Positions 52,025-61,213 of a stretch of DNA of 64,000 nucleotides are shown here, in pieces. The stretch's first letter is position 1. Every line of letters begins with the position of its first letter. Below the pieces are notes generated by a model. That model saw only the letters and a program-made list of their open reading frames with translations, searched no databases and was not told where the DNA came from. Location: the NCBI GenBank assembly GCA_963849115.1, contig CAWKGK010000007.1, forward strand, positions 62,001 to 126,000, written 5' to 3'. The stretch is from JACDAL01 sp963849115. Its GTDB lineage: Bacteria; Actinomycetota; CADDZG01; WHSQ01. The translations under genes and the position numbers were made by a program.

Positions 52025-53284
52025 ATGAACACACATCCTGGAGACCGAAGGCGAGCTCGCCTGGGTCTGATTCTCGCCACCCTAGTAGCGGCCGCGCTTG
52101 CCATCAGCGCACCGGTGGCGATCGCCGCCGACCCAGACCTATCCGAGGTTGCTCCGCGCTGCAACGGCGGCTCTAGCAACCCAACCTTCTACGCCGGAAA
52201 CCGCCGTTTGGCGGTAACGGCCGGGGGCCGGGTGCTCGCGGTCTACGACCCCCACGGCAGCGGCCAGCAGCTCAAATGGCGCAACGCCGGGTCCTCCTCC
52301 TGGAGCGCCGCCACGCGGGGCAGTGTCACCAACGGACAGCTCCTCGCGGCCGGCGACATCCTGAACGACCGCACCGCATCCATCGTCGTGGGACGGGACA
52401 GCCTGGGGACCGAGCACGCCTGGGTCGTGTATGCCGGTTACGAATTCACGAAGGTTTCTGCCCTCAAGATGCGCAGGCTCTCGGACCTCGACAACCCTCT
52501 GGGCCCGAGCGTGGGACCGGAAGTCAATCTCGAGCCCGCGGGCCGCGGCAACGTACGCGTCGACATGGCCTTCGAGGACACCGCGAGCGGGCCTAGGGCG
52601 GTCCTCAGCTGGGTCCGGCGGACGGGGGACACTCAGTATCAGCTCCTTGTCGCCGGCCTCTCGAGCCTTGACAGCGACACCCCCAGCCTGGTCGGGACGA
52701 CTGCGCTCTACACCGGCTCCACTGCCAACACCTCCGGGACCCTGGTGCCCTCGGCTCAGGGGATGCGCGTCGTCGCCCGCACCAGCAAGCTCCGACTGTT
52801 CGCTCACTCTCCATCCGCTCCCCTTACGAGTTGGACGACGGGATCCGCGAGCGTGAGCTTGGCTCTCAAGGCCAAGCCGACGGCCGTGGCGCTGAGCTCG
52901 GGAAGCATTCTTGCAGTCGCCGAGAGCGACACCTCGGCACACGTAGTCAAGGCGATCCGCTTCTCCAGCAGCGGCAGCACCGCAACTACTGAGCTCACGA
53001 CCTCGAGTGGTTATGCCAACCCGGCCATCGTCCACACCAGCGGGGAAAACGCCGTCTTGGTCATGGTGAACCGCAACACGAATTCGGTGGTGTCGAGGGC
53101 CCGCACGAGTGGCTCTTGGGGTACAGACGTGACCGAGATCGGCCCCGCAGCGGGTGGCGACTACGCCTGGCCCAATGTGCTGCGCGAGCCGGTGGGCGGC
53201 TATCTTCGGATCCTCGTCGACGGCGCCAAGTGCGCCACCAACAAGCAGCAGAACCAGGTCCTGGCTTACTCCCGGCTCCTGTAG
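52025..53284 (+). CDS. Secreted beta-rich protein of unknown function
   Basis: 419 aa with an export signal (RRRARLGLILATLVAAALAISAPVAIA, cleavage near AIA-AD). The mature part has repeating short beta motifs (e.g. GGRVLAVYD, DRTASIVVGRDSL, ENAVLVMVNRNTN), consistent with a beta-propeller, and Ser/Thr-rich stretches. No catalytic motif recognised. ATG 52025 is preceded by gggagg. Its leader carries the 21-nt motif and an inverted repeat, so it is probably tightly regulated. A strong hairpin follows the gene. Confidence 0.7.
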   Translation: MNTHPGDRRRARLGLILATLVAAALAISAPVAIAADPDLSEVAPRCNGGSSNPTFYAGNRRLAVTAGGRVLAVYDPHGSGQQLKWRNAGSSSWSAATRGSVTNGQLLAAGDILNDRTASIVVGRDSLGTEHAWVVYAGYEFTKVSALKMRRLSDLDNPLGPSVGPEVNLEPAGRGNVRVDMAFEDTASGPRAVLSWVRRTGDTQYQLLVAGLSSLDSDTPSLVGTTALYTGSTANTSGTLVPSAQGMRVVARTSKLRLFAHSPSAPLTSWTTGSASVSLALKAKPTAVALSSGSILAVAESDTSAHVVKAIRFSSSGSTATTELTTSSGYANPAIVHTSGENAVLVMVNRNTNSVVSRARTSGSWGTDVTEIGPAAGGDYAWPNVLREPVGGYLRILVDGAKCATNKQQNQVLAYSRLL

Positions 53285-53340
53285 AGAACTCGGCTGCCGG
53301 CGCAGCCAACCGGTAGCTCGATCCTCTATCCTGTGTGAGA

Positions 53341-53366
53341 GCGTGGCGGCCTTCGGGCCGCCACGC
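53341..53366 (+). terminator. Hairpin terminator after secreted protein gene
   Basis: gcgtggcggcc-ttcg-ggccgccacgc, an 11-bp perfect stem with a stable TTCG loop, 57 bp after the stop. There is no T-tract, common for high-GC actinobacterial terminators. Confidence 0.7.
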
Positions 53367-53425
53367 CTGCGAGCGGCCCCCGACGGCCCCCGACGCACAA
53401 CGACCCCCTTAGCAAGAGAGGTGCG

Positions 53426-54406
53426 ATGGAGACGAGGAAGCTGGGCTCCCATGGACCCGAGATAACCACCGTCGGCTTCGGCTCGTGGGCGGTGGGAGGG
53501 GCCTACAAATTCGGCTGGGGACCGACGGACGACGACGAGTCGGTGGCCGCCATCTGCCACGCCCTGGACGCAGGCGTCAATTGGATCGACACTGCGGCCG
53601 TCTATGGCCTCGGTCACTCGGAGGAGGTGGTGGGTCGAGCCCTCGAGGGACGCAATGCCGGCGAGGACGTCTTCGTGTTCACGAAGTGCGGGGGGTTCTA
53701 TAGGCAGGAGCTCGGCAAAGTCGAATACGACCTCCGGCCCGAGTCGATGCGCCGGGAGTGCGAGGACAGCCTTGGCCGACTGGGCGTCGATCGCATCGAC
53801 CTCTACCAGATCCACTGGCCGGACAACTCGACCGGAACCCCCATTGAGGAATCGTGGGCGACGATGGCGGAACTCGTGGACGAGGGCAAGATTCGGTGGG
53901 CGGGTGTCTCCAACTTCAGCGTCGACATGCTCGATGCGTGCGAGGTCATCCGCCACGTCGACTCTGTGCAGCCGCCCCTGAACCTCATCAAACGAGCCGC
54001 CCGACAAGATGTGATTCCGTGGGCCAGGTCCCACGAGGCCGGCGTCCTCGCCTATGCCCCCATGTCTTCCGGCCTGCTCACCGGCAAGTACGACCGGGCC
54101 GGCCTCGATGACCTCGCCCCCGACGACTGGCGGCGCAACTCGGCCGCCTTCAAGGAGCCCGAGCTGTCTCGCAATCTCGCCCTCGTGGACGAGCTGAAGG
54201 ACATCGCCCGGAAGCACGGCTTGTCCCTTCCCGTTTTGGCGGTGGCCTGGGTGCTGGCGAATCCCGGGGTCACCGGCGCCATTGTCGGCGCCCGTCGCCC
54301 CGGCCAGGTCGACGGGTGGCTCGAGGCGGGCTCCGTCGAGCTTGACCCAGCAACTCTCGAGGAGATCGAGGGGGCCGTACGGCGCTCGGGCGCAGGCTCC
54401 GGCTGA
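53426..54406 (+). CDS. Aldo/keto reductase
   Basis: 326 aa TIM-barrel oxidoreductase with the AKR tetrad: Asp and Tyr in NWIDTAAVYGLGHSEE, Lys in VFVFTKCGG and His in LYQIHWPD. The NADPH-binding end reads AIVGARRPGQVDGWLEA. Similar to general stress AKRs that reduce aldehydes and sugars. ATG 53426 after agagag. No operon partner. Confidence 0.9.
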   Translation: METRKLGSHGPEITTVGFGSWAVGGAYKFGWGPTDDDESVAAICHALDAGVNWIDTAAVYGLGHSEEVVGRALEGRNAGEDVFVFTKCGGFYRQELGKVEYDLRPESMRRECEDSLGRLGVDRIDLYQIHWPDNSTGTPIEESWATMAELVDEGKIRWAGVSNFSVDMLDACEVIRHVDSVQPPLNLIKRAARQDVIPWARSHEAGVLAYAPMSSGLLTGKYDRAGLDDLAPDDWRRNSAAFKEPELSRNLALVDELKDIARKHGLSLPVLAVAWVLANPGVTGAIVGARRPGQVDGWLEAGSVELDPATLEEIEGAVRRSGAGSG

Positions 54407-54430
54407 ATGCCGGCTATTTCCGCAACAGCA

Positions 54431-54991
54431 CTAACTCTGCGCCACGGGCGGGCCGAACAACCCGGCGAGCAGGCGCTCGGTCAGCGAGTGCACCTGGGTT
54501 GCCATCTTGATGTAGCCCTTCTCGGGTCCCCCGAAGGGGTCCTGGATGTCCTCGCCGGGGACGAAATCGGCCCCGGCGCGGGCATCGTGAGCGCGCTTCA
54601 AAGCGGCCCTTGCCCGGTCGCCGGGGTCCGTCTCCTCGGGGGCATCGATGCTCTCCAGCAACCGCACCAGCTCGACCAGCGTGAACGTGGTCTCATAGGG
54701 AGCGCCCTTCTCGACCACGGCGGCCGCGACATGGCTTCGCTCGAGGCCGATGATGAGATCGAGCTCCTCCAGAGCCACATCTGCCAGCGGCCGGGCTCGG
54801 TGAGAGGAGACGTCGAGCCCCACGCTCAGGCCCGCCTGCAGGACCTCAGGCAGGGCCGGGGCGGGGCCCAGGTCGAGAAGCCCGGCGGAGGACACCTCCA
54901 CGGGCAGAGAAGCAGCATGGGCCCTTACGAAGCCCTCTGCGATGGGGCTGCGACAGCGGTTGCCCGTACAGAGGAACAGGATTCGGAACAT
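54431..54991 (-). CDS. Low-molecular-weight protein tyrosine phosphatase
   Basis: 186 aa. The P-loop at the N-terminus reads FLCTGNRCRSPIAEG with Cys8 and Arg14; the general-acid Asp is in the late EDIQDPFGG (DPF). Such Wzb/Ptp-like enzymes dephosphorylate BY-kinases and control polysaccharide polymerisation. A BY-kinase is encoded 3 kb away. The ATG shares its bases with the start codon of the divergent DUF4012 gene (CATG at 54989-54992), so no room exists between them and each gene's promoter must lie inside the other. Confidence 0.9.
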   Translation of the reverse strand: MFRILFLCTGNRCRSPIAEGFVRAHAASLPVEVSSAGLLDLGPAPALPEVLQAGLSVGLDVSSHRARPLADVALEELDLIIGLERSHVAAAVVEKGAPYETTFTLVELVRLLESIDAPEETDPGDRARAALKRAHDARAGADFVPGEDIQDPFGGPEKGYIKMATQVHSLTERLLAGLFGPPVAQS

Positions 54992-56927
54992 GGAGGCCAG
55001 TATCCCAGCTCCGATGGCTGAGCCGGCGATGGCCAAGTCGCCCGAGGATGGCCCCGAGGCGCGCCCGAAACGCATGCTCGCGCTCATCCTCCTCGGCGCG
55101 ATCCTTGTGATCGCCTCGTTGGGCGCCTTCGTAGCAATCCCCGTGGCCCAGGACCTGCAGGCAGCGCAGAAGCTGTTGAGCCGCTCCCGCAACCTCGAGA
55201 CGGAGACTCTCCGTCCGGCAAGGGCCCACCTCGCCCAGGCCCGAAGCCGCCTCCACTCGCCCGCCGCGGCGCCGTTGCGCTTGCTGCCGGTCGTACGACA
55301 GAACATCGATGCACTGCGGGCGGTGGCCGGATCGGGGCTCGGGGTTGTCGACGCCGGCATCGACCTCGCCACCGCCCTGCGCAGCGCTGAGCAGCAGGGT
55401 TTGACGCGGCCCGGCCGAATCCGTATCGCGGCCCTGCGCCGGCTACAGGCGCCGGTAAGCGTGCAAGCGGACACCCTGGGCCGGCTCGAGAGTGCCCTGC
55501 GCTCTCATCGAGGCGCATGGCTGCTACCCCCTCTGTGGGACAGGGTCGACGCTCTGCTGAGCCAGTCCGAAAGCCTCAGCGAGGCAGCTCAAGCGGCCGC
55601 CGGCGTGGTGGACATTGCCCCCGGCCTGCTGGGAGCAAAGGGTCCTCGCGACTACCTCGTGCTGCTCCTCAACAACACAGAACTGCGCGGGGCGGGCGGA
55701 ATCCTCTCCGGCATCGGCTCACTCACGATCGACCACGGGCGCATCGAGCTCGGCGACTTCTCCCACTACAAGGACCTCGCCGACCCACCGCCTTTTCGCA
55801 GAGTGGCCTCGCCTACCGACTTCAGGGCCCACTTCGCCACCTACCGGTCCGATACCACGAGGTGGGTCACCACCTCTTCCTCTCCAGACGTGCCCGACGT
55901 CGCACTCGTCGCAAGGAGGCTCTATGCGCTCACCGCCGGTCCGGTGGTGGACGGCGCCATCGTGGTCGACCCGCGCGGCCTCGCCGCCCTGATGCCGCGC
56001 CGGGCCCGGATCCGGGTCCCGACCACCAATCGGGTGCTGAGGCGCGACGACGTCTCCGATTATGTCTACTCGGACGCCTACAGTCAGCTCGGAGGCGCCG
56101 AGGACCGGCGCCGTGAGTCTCTGATCGAGGTGGGGCAGGCCGCGTTCGCGTCGATTCTGGAAAGCCAGCTCGACGCCTCGGCCCTTACCGAGGATGCGGC
56201 GGCAGCCGCAGCCGGCGGGCACCTTCGCATCGTCTCGTTCGATCCCCAGGAACGCCAGATTCTCGAGTCGGCGGCGATCACGGGGAACCTTGGCACTCCG
56301 GGCGGCGATGCCGCCATGGCGACGGTGCAGAACCTGGGCGGCAACAAGCTCGACTTCTACTCGGACCGCAGTCTGACTCATGCTTGCAGGATCGATACCG
56401 GTGTTCGAACCACATGCCAGACCGCGGTGAACATCAAGAACCAGACGCCGCTTGGGCTCACGCGCTACGAGTTCCAGTACTTTCCCTACGGCCTGTTCAA
56501 GAACTTTGTGGAGGTCTATGTGCCCGCCGCCGCACGGCTCGAGGCGGTGCAGGTGGGAGGGAGCCCTATCGAGTTCATCACCTACCGGGAGGATGGGTAC
56601 AAGTCGGTCGGGGTCTACCTCGAGATTCCCCGCAACGACGCTGCGAGGATGACGGTGAGCTACACGTTGCCGGAGCAGGAGAGCGGTTACTCGCTGGAGG
56701 TTCGGCCTCAGCCCCTGACCGAGGACGGCGATATCGAGCTTCGGCTGTTCACCCCGCCCGACTGGCAATTGTCCGGGCCCGACGGGGCCCGCATAGAAAC
56801 CGGGCGGCTCCTCTATAGGGGCCGCTTCGACCAAGCCATAAAGCTAGAGGCCGGCCCCAGTGACAGGACCGGCCTCTCGACGCTGTGGTTCAAGCTTTCC
56901 AGGTTCTGGAACGAACCCCTCTTCTAG
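54990..56927 (+). CDS. DUF4012 membrane-anchored protein
   Basis: 645 aa from ATG 54990 (ATG 55014 or later also possible). One N-terminal membrane helix (MLALILLGAILVIASLGAFVAIPV) is followed by a helical segment and the DUF4012 region (YLVLLLNNTELRGAGGILSGIGSL... DVALVARRLYALT... VVDGAIVVDPRGLAALM). DUF4012 proteins occur in exopolysaccharide loci of Actinobacteria and other phyla and share an LCP-like context, but the function is unproven. Placed here between a phosphatase and a BY-kinase, a surface-polysaccharide role is likely. Confidence 0.85.
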   Translation: MEASIPAPMAEPAMAKSPEDGPEARPKRMLALILLGAILVIASLGAFVAIPVAQDLQAAQKLLSRSRNLETETLRPARAHLAQARSRLHSPAAAPLRLLPVVRQNIDALRAVAGSGLGVVDAGIDLATALRSAEQQGLTRPGRIRIAALRRLQAPVSVQADTLGRLESALRSHRGAWLLPPLWDRVDALLSQSESLSEAAQAAAGVVDIAPGLLGAKGPRDYLVLLLNNTELRGAGGILSGIGSLTIDHGRIELGDFSHYKDLADPPPFRRVASPTDFRAHFATYRSDTTRWVTTSSSPDVPDVALVARRLYALTAGPVVDGAIVVDPRGLAALMPRRARIRVPTTNRVLRRDDVSDYVYSDAYSQLGGAEDRRRESLIEVGQAAFASILESQLDASALTEDAAAAAAGGHLRIVSFDPQERQILESAAITGNLGTPGGDAAMATVQNLGGNKLDFYSDRSLTHACRIDTGVRTTCQTAVNIKNQTPLGLTRYEFQYFPYGLFKNFVEVYVPAAARLEAVQVGGSPIEFITYREDGYKSVGVYLEIPRNDAARMTVSYTLPEQESGYSLEVRPQPLTEDGDIELRLFTPPDWQLSGPDGARIETGRLLYRGRFDQAIKLEAGPSDRTGLSTLWFKLSRFWNEPLF

Positions 56928-57220
56928 GCGTCCGACTTGGCGCGCGCCGCCCGCACTGCGATCGTGCCGAGGGCAACTGCACCCGCGCCCACGATCACAA
57001 ACAAGGTGACGTCCCCGCCGGTGAAAGGAAGGGTCTGACCGCGGTCCTGAATGGTGGGGCCACTACCGGGAGGCGCCACAGGTGCGGGCCTTTCTTGCCT
57101 TTCGGTCTTCACCTCGGGAGGAGCGTCATCCGACCCTGTTTGGGCCAGCGCCACCCCACCCAGCGCCATAAGGGCCGACACCATCAGCCCGACTACCATT
57201 ATCCTAAGAAACTTCAACAC
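56924..57220 (-). CDS. Small LPFTG-anchored surface protein
   Basis: 98 aa: signal peptide (MLKFLRIMVVGLMVSALMALGGVALA), a ~35-residue Pro/Glu/Gln spacer, the sorting signal LPFTG at 64-68, a membrane helix (VTLFVIVGAGAVALGTIAV) and the basic tail RAARAK. After sorting only about 40 residues would remain on the wall. GTG 57220 has agagggg upstream. It is the only clear sortase substrate in the window; the sortase is 5 kb away. The 3' end overlaps the DUF4012 stop by 4 bp in convergent orientation. Confidence 0.85.
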   Translation of the reverse strand: MLKFLRIMVVGLMVSALMALGGVALAQTGSDDAPPEVKTERQERPAPVAPPGSGPTIQDRGQTLPFTGGDVTLFVIVGAGAVALGTIAVRAARAKSDA

Positions 57221-57618
57221 ATTCCCCTCTCTCGAAACGGCTCGGTATTCGGCCGCACCGCCCACTCTGTTTCCGTGTGCCGGACGTTTCATACCTACCA
57301 CCAGTTTTTAAGTGGCCGACGCTCATGATACGCGTAGGCTTAGGCCTGTTTCAAGGCACAGAACCAAAAACCACCCACTTGGGCTAGTCCTTGATCAACA
57401 TGGGCGCCGGCAGCCGTAGAATGTCGTCATAGATCATCCGTCAACCCAGTTTCGTGACTTCGGCCCCCGCTGAAGGGATCATGCGTCGATTGCGTATCTG
57501 ATTTCTTTTCGCGATCATCTAAGATCGTTCTCGAAGGTGGTTCGGCTGAGGTCGCGAACTTGATCGACGCACAGCTGCCACAGACGCAAAGCCCCGACTC
57601 AAGAAGAAGAGGCTCACC
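57221..57618. other. Divergent regulatory region of the exopolysaccharide locus
   Basis: A 398-bp non-coding gap. It contains the second copy of the 21-nt motif (57366-57386), a weak inverted repeat cgatc-atctaa-gatcg at 57512-57527, and reduced GC content in places. No convincing gene seen. It should contain promoters for the LPFTG protein (leftward) and the BY-kinase gene (rightward). Confidence 0.55.
57366..57386 (+). promoter_or_regulatory. 21-nt conserved upstream motif, copy 2
   Basis: Exact copy of 51885-51905, 232 bp before the Wzz/BY-kinase start and 146 bp from the leftward LPFTG gene. Confidence 0.75.
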
Positions 57619-59259
57619 TTGTCACTAAGCCAGTTCGACACGCACGCAAATCAGATGGAAGGCTTTGACATTCAGCAGTACATGGCCGTCATTCGGTCGC
57701 GCAAGTGGCTCATCATATCGGTCACCGCGCTGGTCCTGATCGTCGCTCTTGCCTTCTCCTATCAGCAGAAGCCGATCTACGAATCCGAAGCCCAGGTCTT
57801 GGTCAAGCCCCTGGCACAGAACAGCGACCAAACCGATTTTGAGGCGCTGAACCTCGAAACCGAGGCGTTGATCGCCACCTCGCCCGAGGTCGCCCAGCTC
57901 GCCGCAGAAGCCTCCGGCGTCACGGACGGCGGAGAGCTCCTGCGGGGGCTCGAGGTCAGCTCGGCTCAGGACACCGAGGTTCTGCTGTTCCGCTACTCCC
58001 ACTCCGACCCGGAGGTCGCCCAGGAGCGTGCGCAGGCGTTCGCTCAGGCTTACGTCGATCACCGTGCTGAAACGGCGCAGGGAAATCTCGACGAAAAGGC
58101 CAGGTTGATTCAAAGCACGATCGCATCGTTCAACGAACAGCTCAGAGCAGTCAGGGAGGCGCTAGCTGCCACCGGCGACCCAAACGAGCAATTGAGGTTG
58201 CAGGCGGAGGCCGGTCAGATTTACTCCGACATCTCCCTCGAGCGCGCGAAGCTGCGCGACATCGCAACTCTGAGCAACCAGGACCTCGGCCGGGTGCTGT
58301 TCCCGGGCTATCTCCCGACCAGGCCCAGCAGCCCCAATCACAGCAAGACCGGAGCGATCGCTCTGCTCGCGGGTCTCGCCCTGGGAGTGGGCGCAGCCTT
58401 CCTCAAGGAACGTCTCGACGACCGGCTCGATGGTCGCGCCGGCCTCGAGAGCATCTTCGGGGCTTCGGTGCTCGCGGTCGTGCCTCGCTCATCGCAGTGG
58501 CGCAAGGCGTCGGAGGCCTACCTCGCAACCGAGAGCGATCCCCATTCGGTCGTCTCGGAGGCCTATCGCACGCTGCGGACGGGGCTGTTGTTCGCCGCTT
58601 CGCAACGTGAGATCAAGACCGTGCTCATCACCAGCGCTCAGGCGGGCGAGGGCAAAACCGCAACCACGGCAAACCTCGGGGTCGTCCTCGCGCAGGCCGG
58701 CAAGCGCGTGATCATCGTGTCGGCGGACTTGCGCAAGCCGCGCCTCAACAATTTCTTCAGTACTAGGGCGCCCAAGGGTCTTACCAACGTTCTGGCCGGT
58801 GAATGCCGGGCAACCGAGGCGCTCGTGCCTGTGAGCGCGGCGGCCAGCAACCTTCGGCTGCTGCCGAGCGGCCCCATTCCGGGAAACCCGGCCGAGCTGT
58901 TGGGCTCAGAAGCCATGCGCAAGCTCATTGCCGAGCTGCGCGGCGCTGCGGACTTCATCTTGATCGACGTTGCACCGATCCTGGCCGTGGCGGACGGCAT
59001 GACGCTGGCGCCGATGGTGGACTCTGTTCTCTTTATCGCCGACGCTGGACAGGCCACCGGTGGTGGGATTCAGCAAGCCCGTTCGCAGCTCGACCAGGTC
59101 AATGCCCGTGTGGTCGGCGCCGTACTCAACAATTTCGATCCGTCGAAGTCGCGCGGTTACTCAGTGGCCGCCCCTTACACCCACTATCGCCATGCAGCTG
59201 AGAGTTCCTCGAAGCGATCCTCGGTGGTGCCGTGGAAGAAGGCGTCGCGCGGCAACTGA
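57619..59259 (+). CDS. Wzz/BY-kinase fusion (polysaccharide co-polymerase and tyrosine kinase)
   Basis: 546 aa. Wzz domain: membrane helix ~30-47, extracytoplasmic helical part, second helix ~245-263. Cytoplasmic BY-kinase: Walker A around 339-347 (SAQAGEGKT), Walker A' VIIVSADLRKPRL, Walker B FILIDVAPIL. The tail has a few tyrosines (GYSVAAPYTHYRH) that could be autophosphorylated. It sets polymer chain length with Wzy. TTG 57619 follows agaggctcacc; an ATG lies at 57655. First gene of the exopolysaccharide cluster. Confidence 0.9.
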   Translation: MSLSQFDTHANQMEGFDIQQYMAVIRSRKWLIISVTALVLIVALAFSYQQKPIYESEAQVLVKPLAQNSDQTDFEALNLETEALIATSPEVAQLAAEASGVTDGGELLRGLEVSSAQDTEVLLFRYSHSDPEVAQERAQAFAQAYVDHRAETAQGNLDEKARLIQSTIASFNEQLRAVREALAATGDPNEQLRLQAEAGQIYSDISLERAKLRDIATLSNQDLGRVLFPGYLPTRPSSPNHSKTGAIALLAGLALGVGAAFLKERLDDRLDGRAGLESIFGASVLAVVPRSSQWRKASEAYLATESDPHSVVSEAYRTLRTGLLFAASQREIKTVLITSAQAGEGKTATTANLGVVLAQAGKRVIIVSADLRKPRLNNFFSTRAPKGLTNVLAGECRATEALVPVSAAASNLRLLPSGPIPGNPAELLGSEAMRKLIAELRGAADFILIDVAPILAVADGMTLAPMVDSVLFIADAGQATGGGIQQARSQLDQVNARVVGAVLNNFDPSKSRGYSVAAPYTHYRHAAESSSKRSSVVPWKKASRGN

Positions 59260-59320
59260 GCCGTTGACATCTCCTATCTGAGATAGATCGTTCGTCCTCT
59301 CGACGAAAGGCTAGCCACAC

Positions 59321-60217
59321 ATGGGCGCACTCGCCAAGACGGTGACCGAAAGCGAAGCCCTTCGCAAAGTCGCCATCCCTGCCTATCGCATGTACGCGCG
59401 GGCGATGGTGTTCAACAGGGGCCCGCGCGTGCTCGCCAACAGCATGCCCAAAACCGGTACGCACCTGGTTGCGGCGCTGCTCAAGAACCTGCCGCACATG
59501 CTGTTCTCGGGCCGGCACCACACGCTGCCACAGTTTGAGCTCCCCGGCGCGCCTCGCGCCACCGAACGACGCGGCGTGTGGAAAGTCGACTGGGACCGGC
59601 TCGAGCGCTCGCTCGCAGCAGTCAACCATGGCCAGTACATGACCGCCCACTTCGCCCCGGCCCCCGAGCTGCTGGCGATGCTCGAGAAGCTCGAGTACAG
59701 AAACATCATCATCATGCGCGACCCGCGCGATGCGGCGGTGTCCAGCGCCTTCTACATAACCAGGCTCAAGCGGCACTTCTTGCACGAGCGCTATAACACC
59801 GAGTTCCATACACCGGGCGAACGCATCATGGCATCCATCACGGGCCTTCCTCCCACCGACCGCTATCGAGGCCTCGGCTCGATTGGGAGCCGCGCCGGCC
59901 GCTACAGACAATGGTTCGACGTGCCCAACACCTACGGATGCCGCTTCGAGGACCTCATCGGGCCGAGCGGTGGCGGAGATGCCGTCAAGCAGCTCGAGGT
60001 TGTTGCTGCGATCGCACGCCACGTCGATCGCCAGGTCTCTGACGATGAAGCAAAGCGGCTCGCACAAAGGACTTGGTCGCAGGACAGCTCCACGTTCCGC
60101 AAGGGAACTATCGGCGACTGGAGGAACCACTTCACTGAGGAGCACAAGGCGGCGTTCAAAGAGGTGGCGGGGGCCGAGCTCATCAAACTCGGCTACGAGA
60201 AAGACTACGACTGGTAG
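59321..60217 (+). CDS. Sulfotransferase, PAPS-dependent (A)
   Basis: 298 aa with the 5'-phosphosulfate loop SMPKTGTHLVAALL, the 3'-phosphate site IIMRDPRDAAVSSAFY and the C-terminal RKGTIGDWRNHFT. It would move sulfate from PAPS to a hydroxyl, probably of a sugar given the neighbours. ATG 59321. 61 bp after the BY-kinase and likely in its operon. Confidence 0.9.
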   Translation: MGALAKTVTESEALRKVAIPAYRMYARAMVFNRGPRVLANSMPKTGTHLVAALLKNLPHMLFSGRHHTLPQFELPGAPRATERRGVWKVDWDRLERSLAAVNHGQYMTAHFAPAPELLAMLEKLEYRNIIIMRDPRDAAVSSAFYITRLKRHFLHERYNTEFHTPGERIMASITGLPPTDRYRGLGSIGSRAGRYRQWFDVPNTYGCRFEDLIGPSGGGDAVKQLEVVAAIARHVDRQVSDDEAKRLAQRTWSQDSSTFRKGTIGDWRNHFTEEHKAAFKEVAGAELIKLGYEKDYDW

Positions 60218-60255
60218 CGAAAGCCGGCAGGACCGCCTCCACAAAGTGGCGGGAT

Positions 60256-61089
60256 CTAGAGGTAGCCGAGCCTCTTCAACGCTTCGCCGAAGCGATCCTC
60301 GATCAAACGAGCCTGGTATGGCTTCAACTTGTCCTGCCAACCCGCCACCGAACCCGTGTTGATGAAACGAATATCCGCACGAGCACGTTCGCGCCAGCCT
60401 CGCTCGCGTGCGCTGTCCTCCTTGGCTCGCATCCGATGCAGCGAGTTGTTCTCTATGGCCATGTCGACAAGCTCGCGGCCGGAGGGTGCATCGAGAAAAT
60501 CGAGGGCCCGAGTGAACACTCCTTCGGTGTCACTGCGTAAGTCTTCGAACTTGACGAGATGAAGACGCCCACTGCGAGCCGAGGAGCTGTTGAGCCAGAA
60601 CTCAACGTGGTCACCCCATGCCCCCCACGGGTTCGAGGTCCCCTTGACGAAGTCAAGCAGGAAATCGTCGAAGCTGCCGGTCTCGATACCAGACCTCCTC
60701 AACCATGAATACTCGGAGGCGACGACATCACGCGCGTCGCGCACCACGTAGATGACACGCCTGTCGGTGTCGCTGAAGCGCTCGTGAGTTTGAATCAGTC
60801 GCCCACCATCGGAGAGGACGGCCAGAGCGTCATGCTGCTTGCCGACCGAGGGGACGGCCCTTCGGATCGAGCCGAACTCCGCAGATTCGCGCGCCAATGC
60901 CTCGAAGAAGAGGAAGCGCAGCCACGTTGTGCCAGAGCGAGGGTAGGCGGCCAGAAAAGAGTCCTGCTCACGCAGTCCGCGATGCCGGTATAGGACCAGG
61001 GGCTTACGGAAGACCTTGCTCCTGAAGCGCGCCTTCTTGAAAGCCTGTGACGGCCTCGCCATCGAGATCACACTATCTGAAGTCTTCAT
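60256..61089 (-). CDS. Sulfotransferase, PAPS-dependent (B)
   Basis: 277 aa. 5'-PSB loop AAYPRSGTTWLRFLFF, 3'-PB site VIYVVRDARDVVASEYSW and the end motif FINTGSVAGWQDKLKPYQ. Opposite strand to sulfotransferase A and only distantly similar, so it probably modifies a different position or acceptor. ATG 61089, or 61062. It has its own promoter in the 124-bp divergent space with the polymerase gene. Confidence 0.88.
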   Translation of the reverse strand: MKTSDSVISMARPSQAFKKARFRSKVFRKPLVLYRHRGLREQDSFLAAYPRSGTTWLRFLFFEALARESAEFGSIRRAVPSVGKQHDALAVLSDGGRLIQTHERFSDTDRRVIYVVRDARDVVASEYSWLRRSGIETGSFDDFLLDFVKGTSNPWGAWGDHVEFWLNSSSARSGRLHLVKFEDLRSDTEGVFTRALDFLDAPSGRELVDMAIENNSLHRMRAKEDSARERGWRERARADIRFINTGSVAGWQDKLKPYQARLIEDRFGEALKRLGYL

Positions 61090-61213
61090 CCGCAACGTCC
61101 ATCGGCAGAAATCACTATTCCTTTGAGTAGAAGGTGAGTGTAGACTCGGTTCACCGATCAGGACCTGGCCGACGCGCGGTGCGACGCCGGTCCGCTCGAC
61201 GAGGAGATCATCA

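Noticed and set aside
52139..54217. A 692-codon open frame on the reverse strand under the secreted protein and aldo/keto reductase
   Set aside because: Antisense to two supported genes and crosses a terminator hairpin; composition matches a codon-bias shadow.
57221..57330. Possible cyclic-di-AMP (ydaO-type) riboswitch before the LPFTG gene
   Set aside because: A few short matches (gccgaat, gagagagg) are not enough; the pseudoknot elements were not found.
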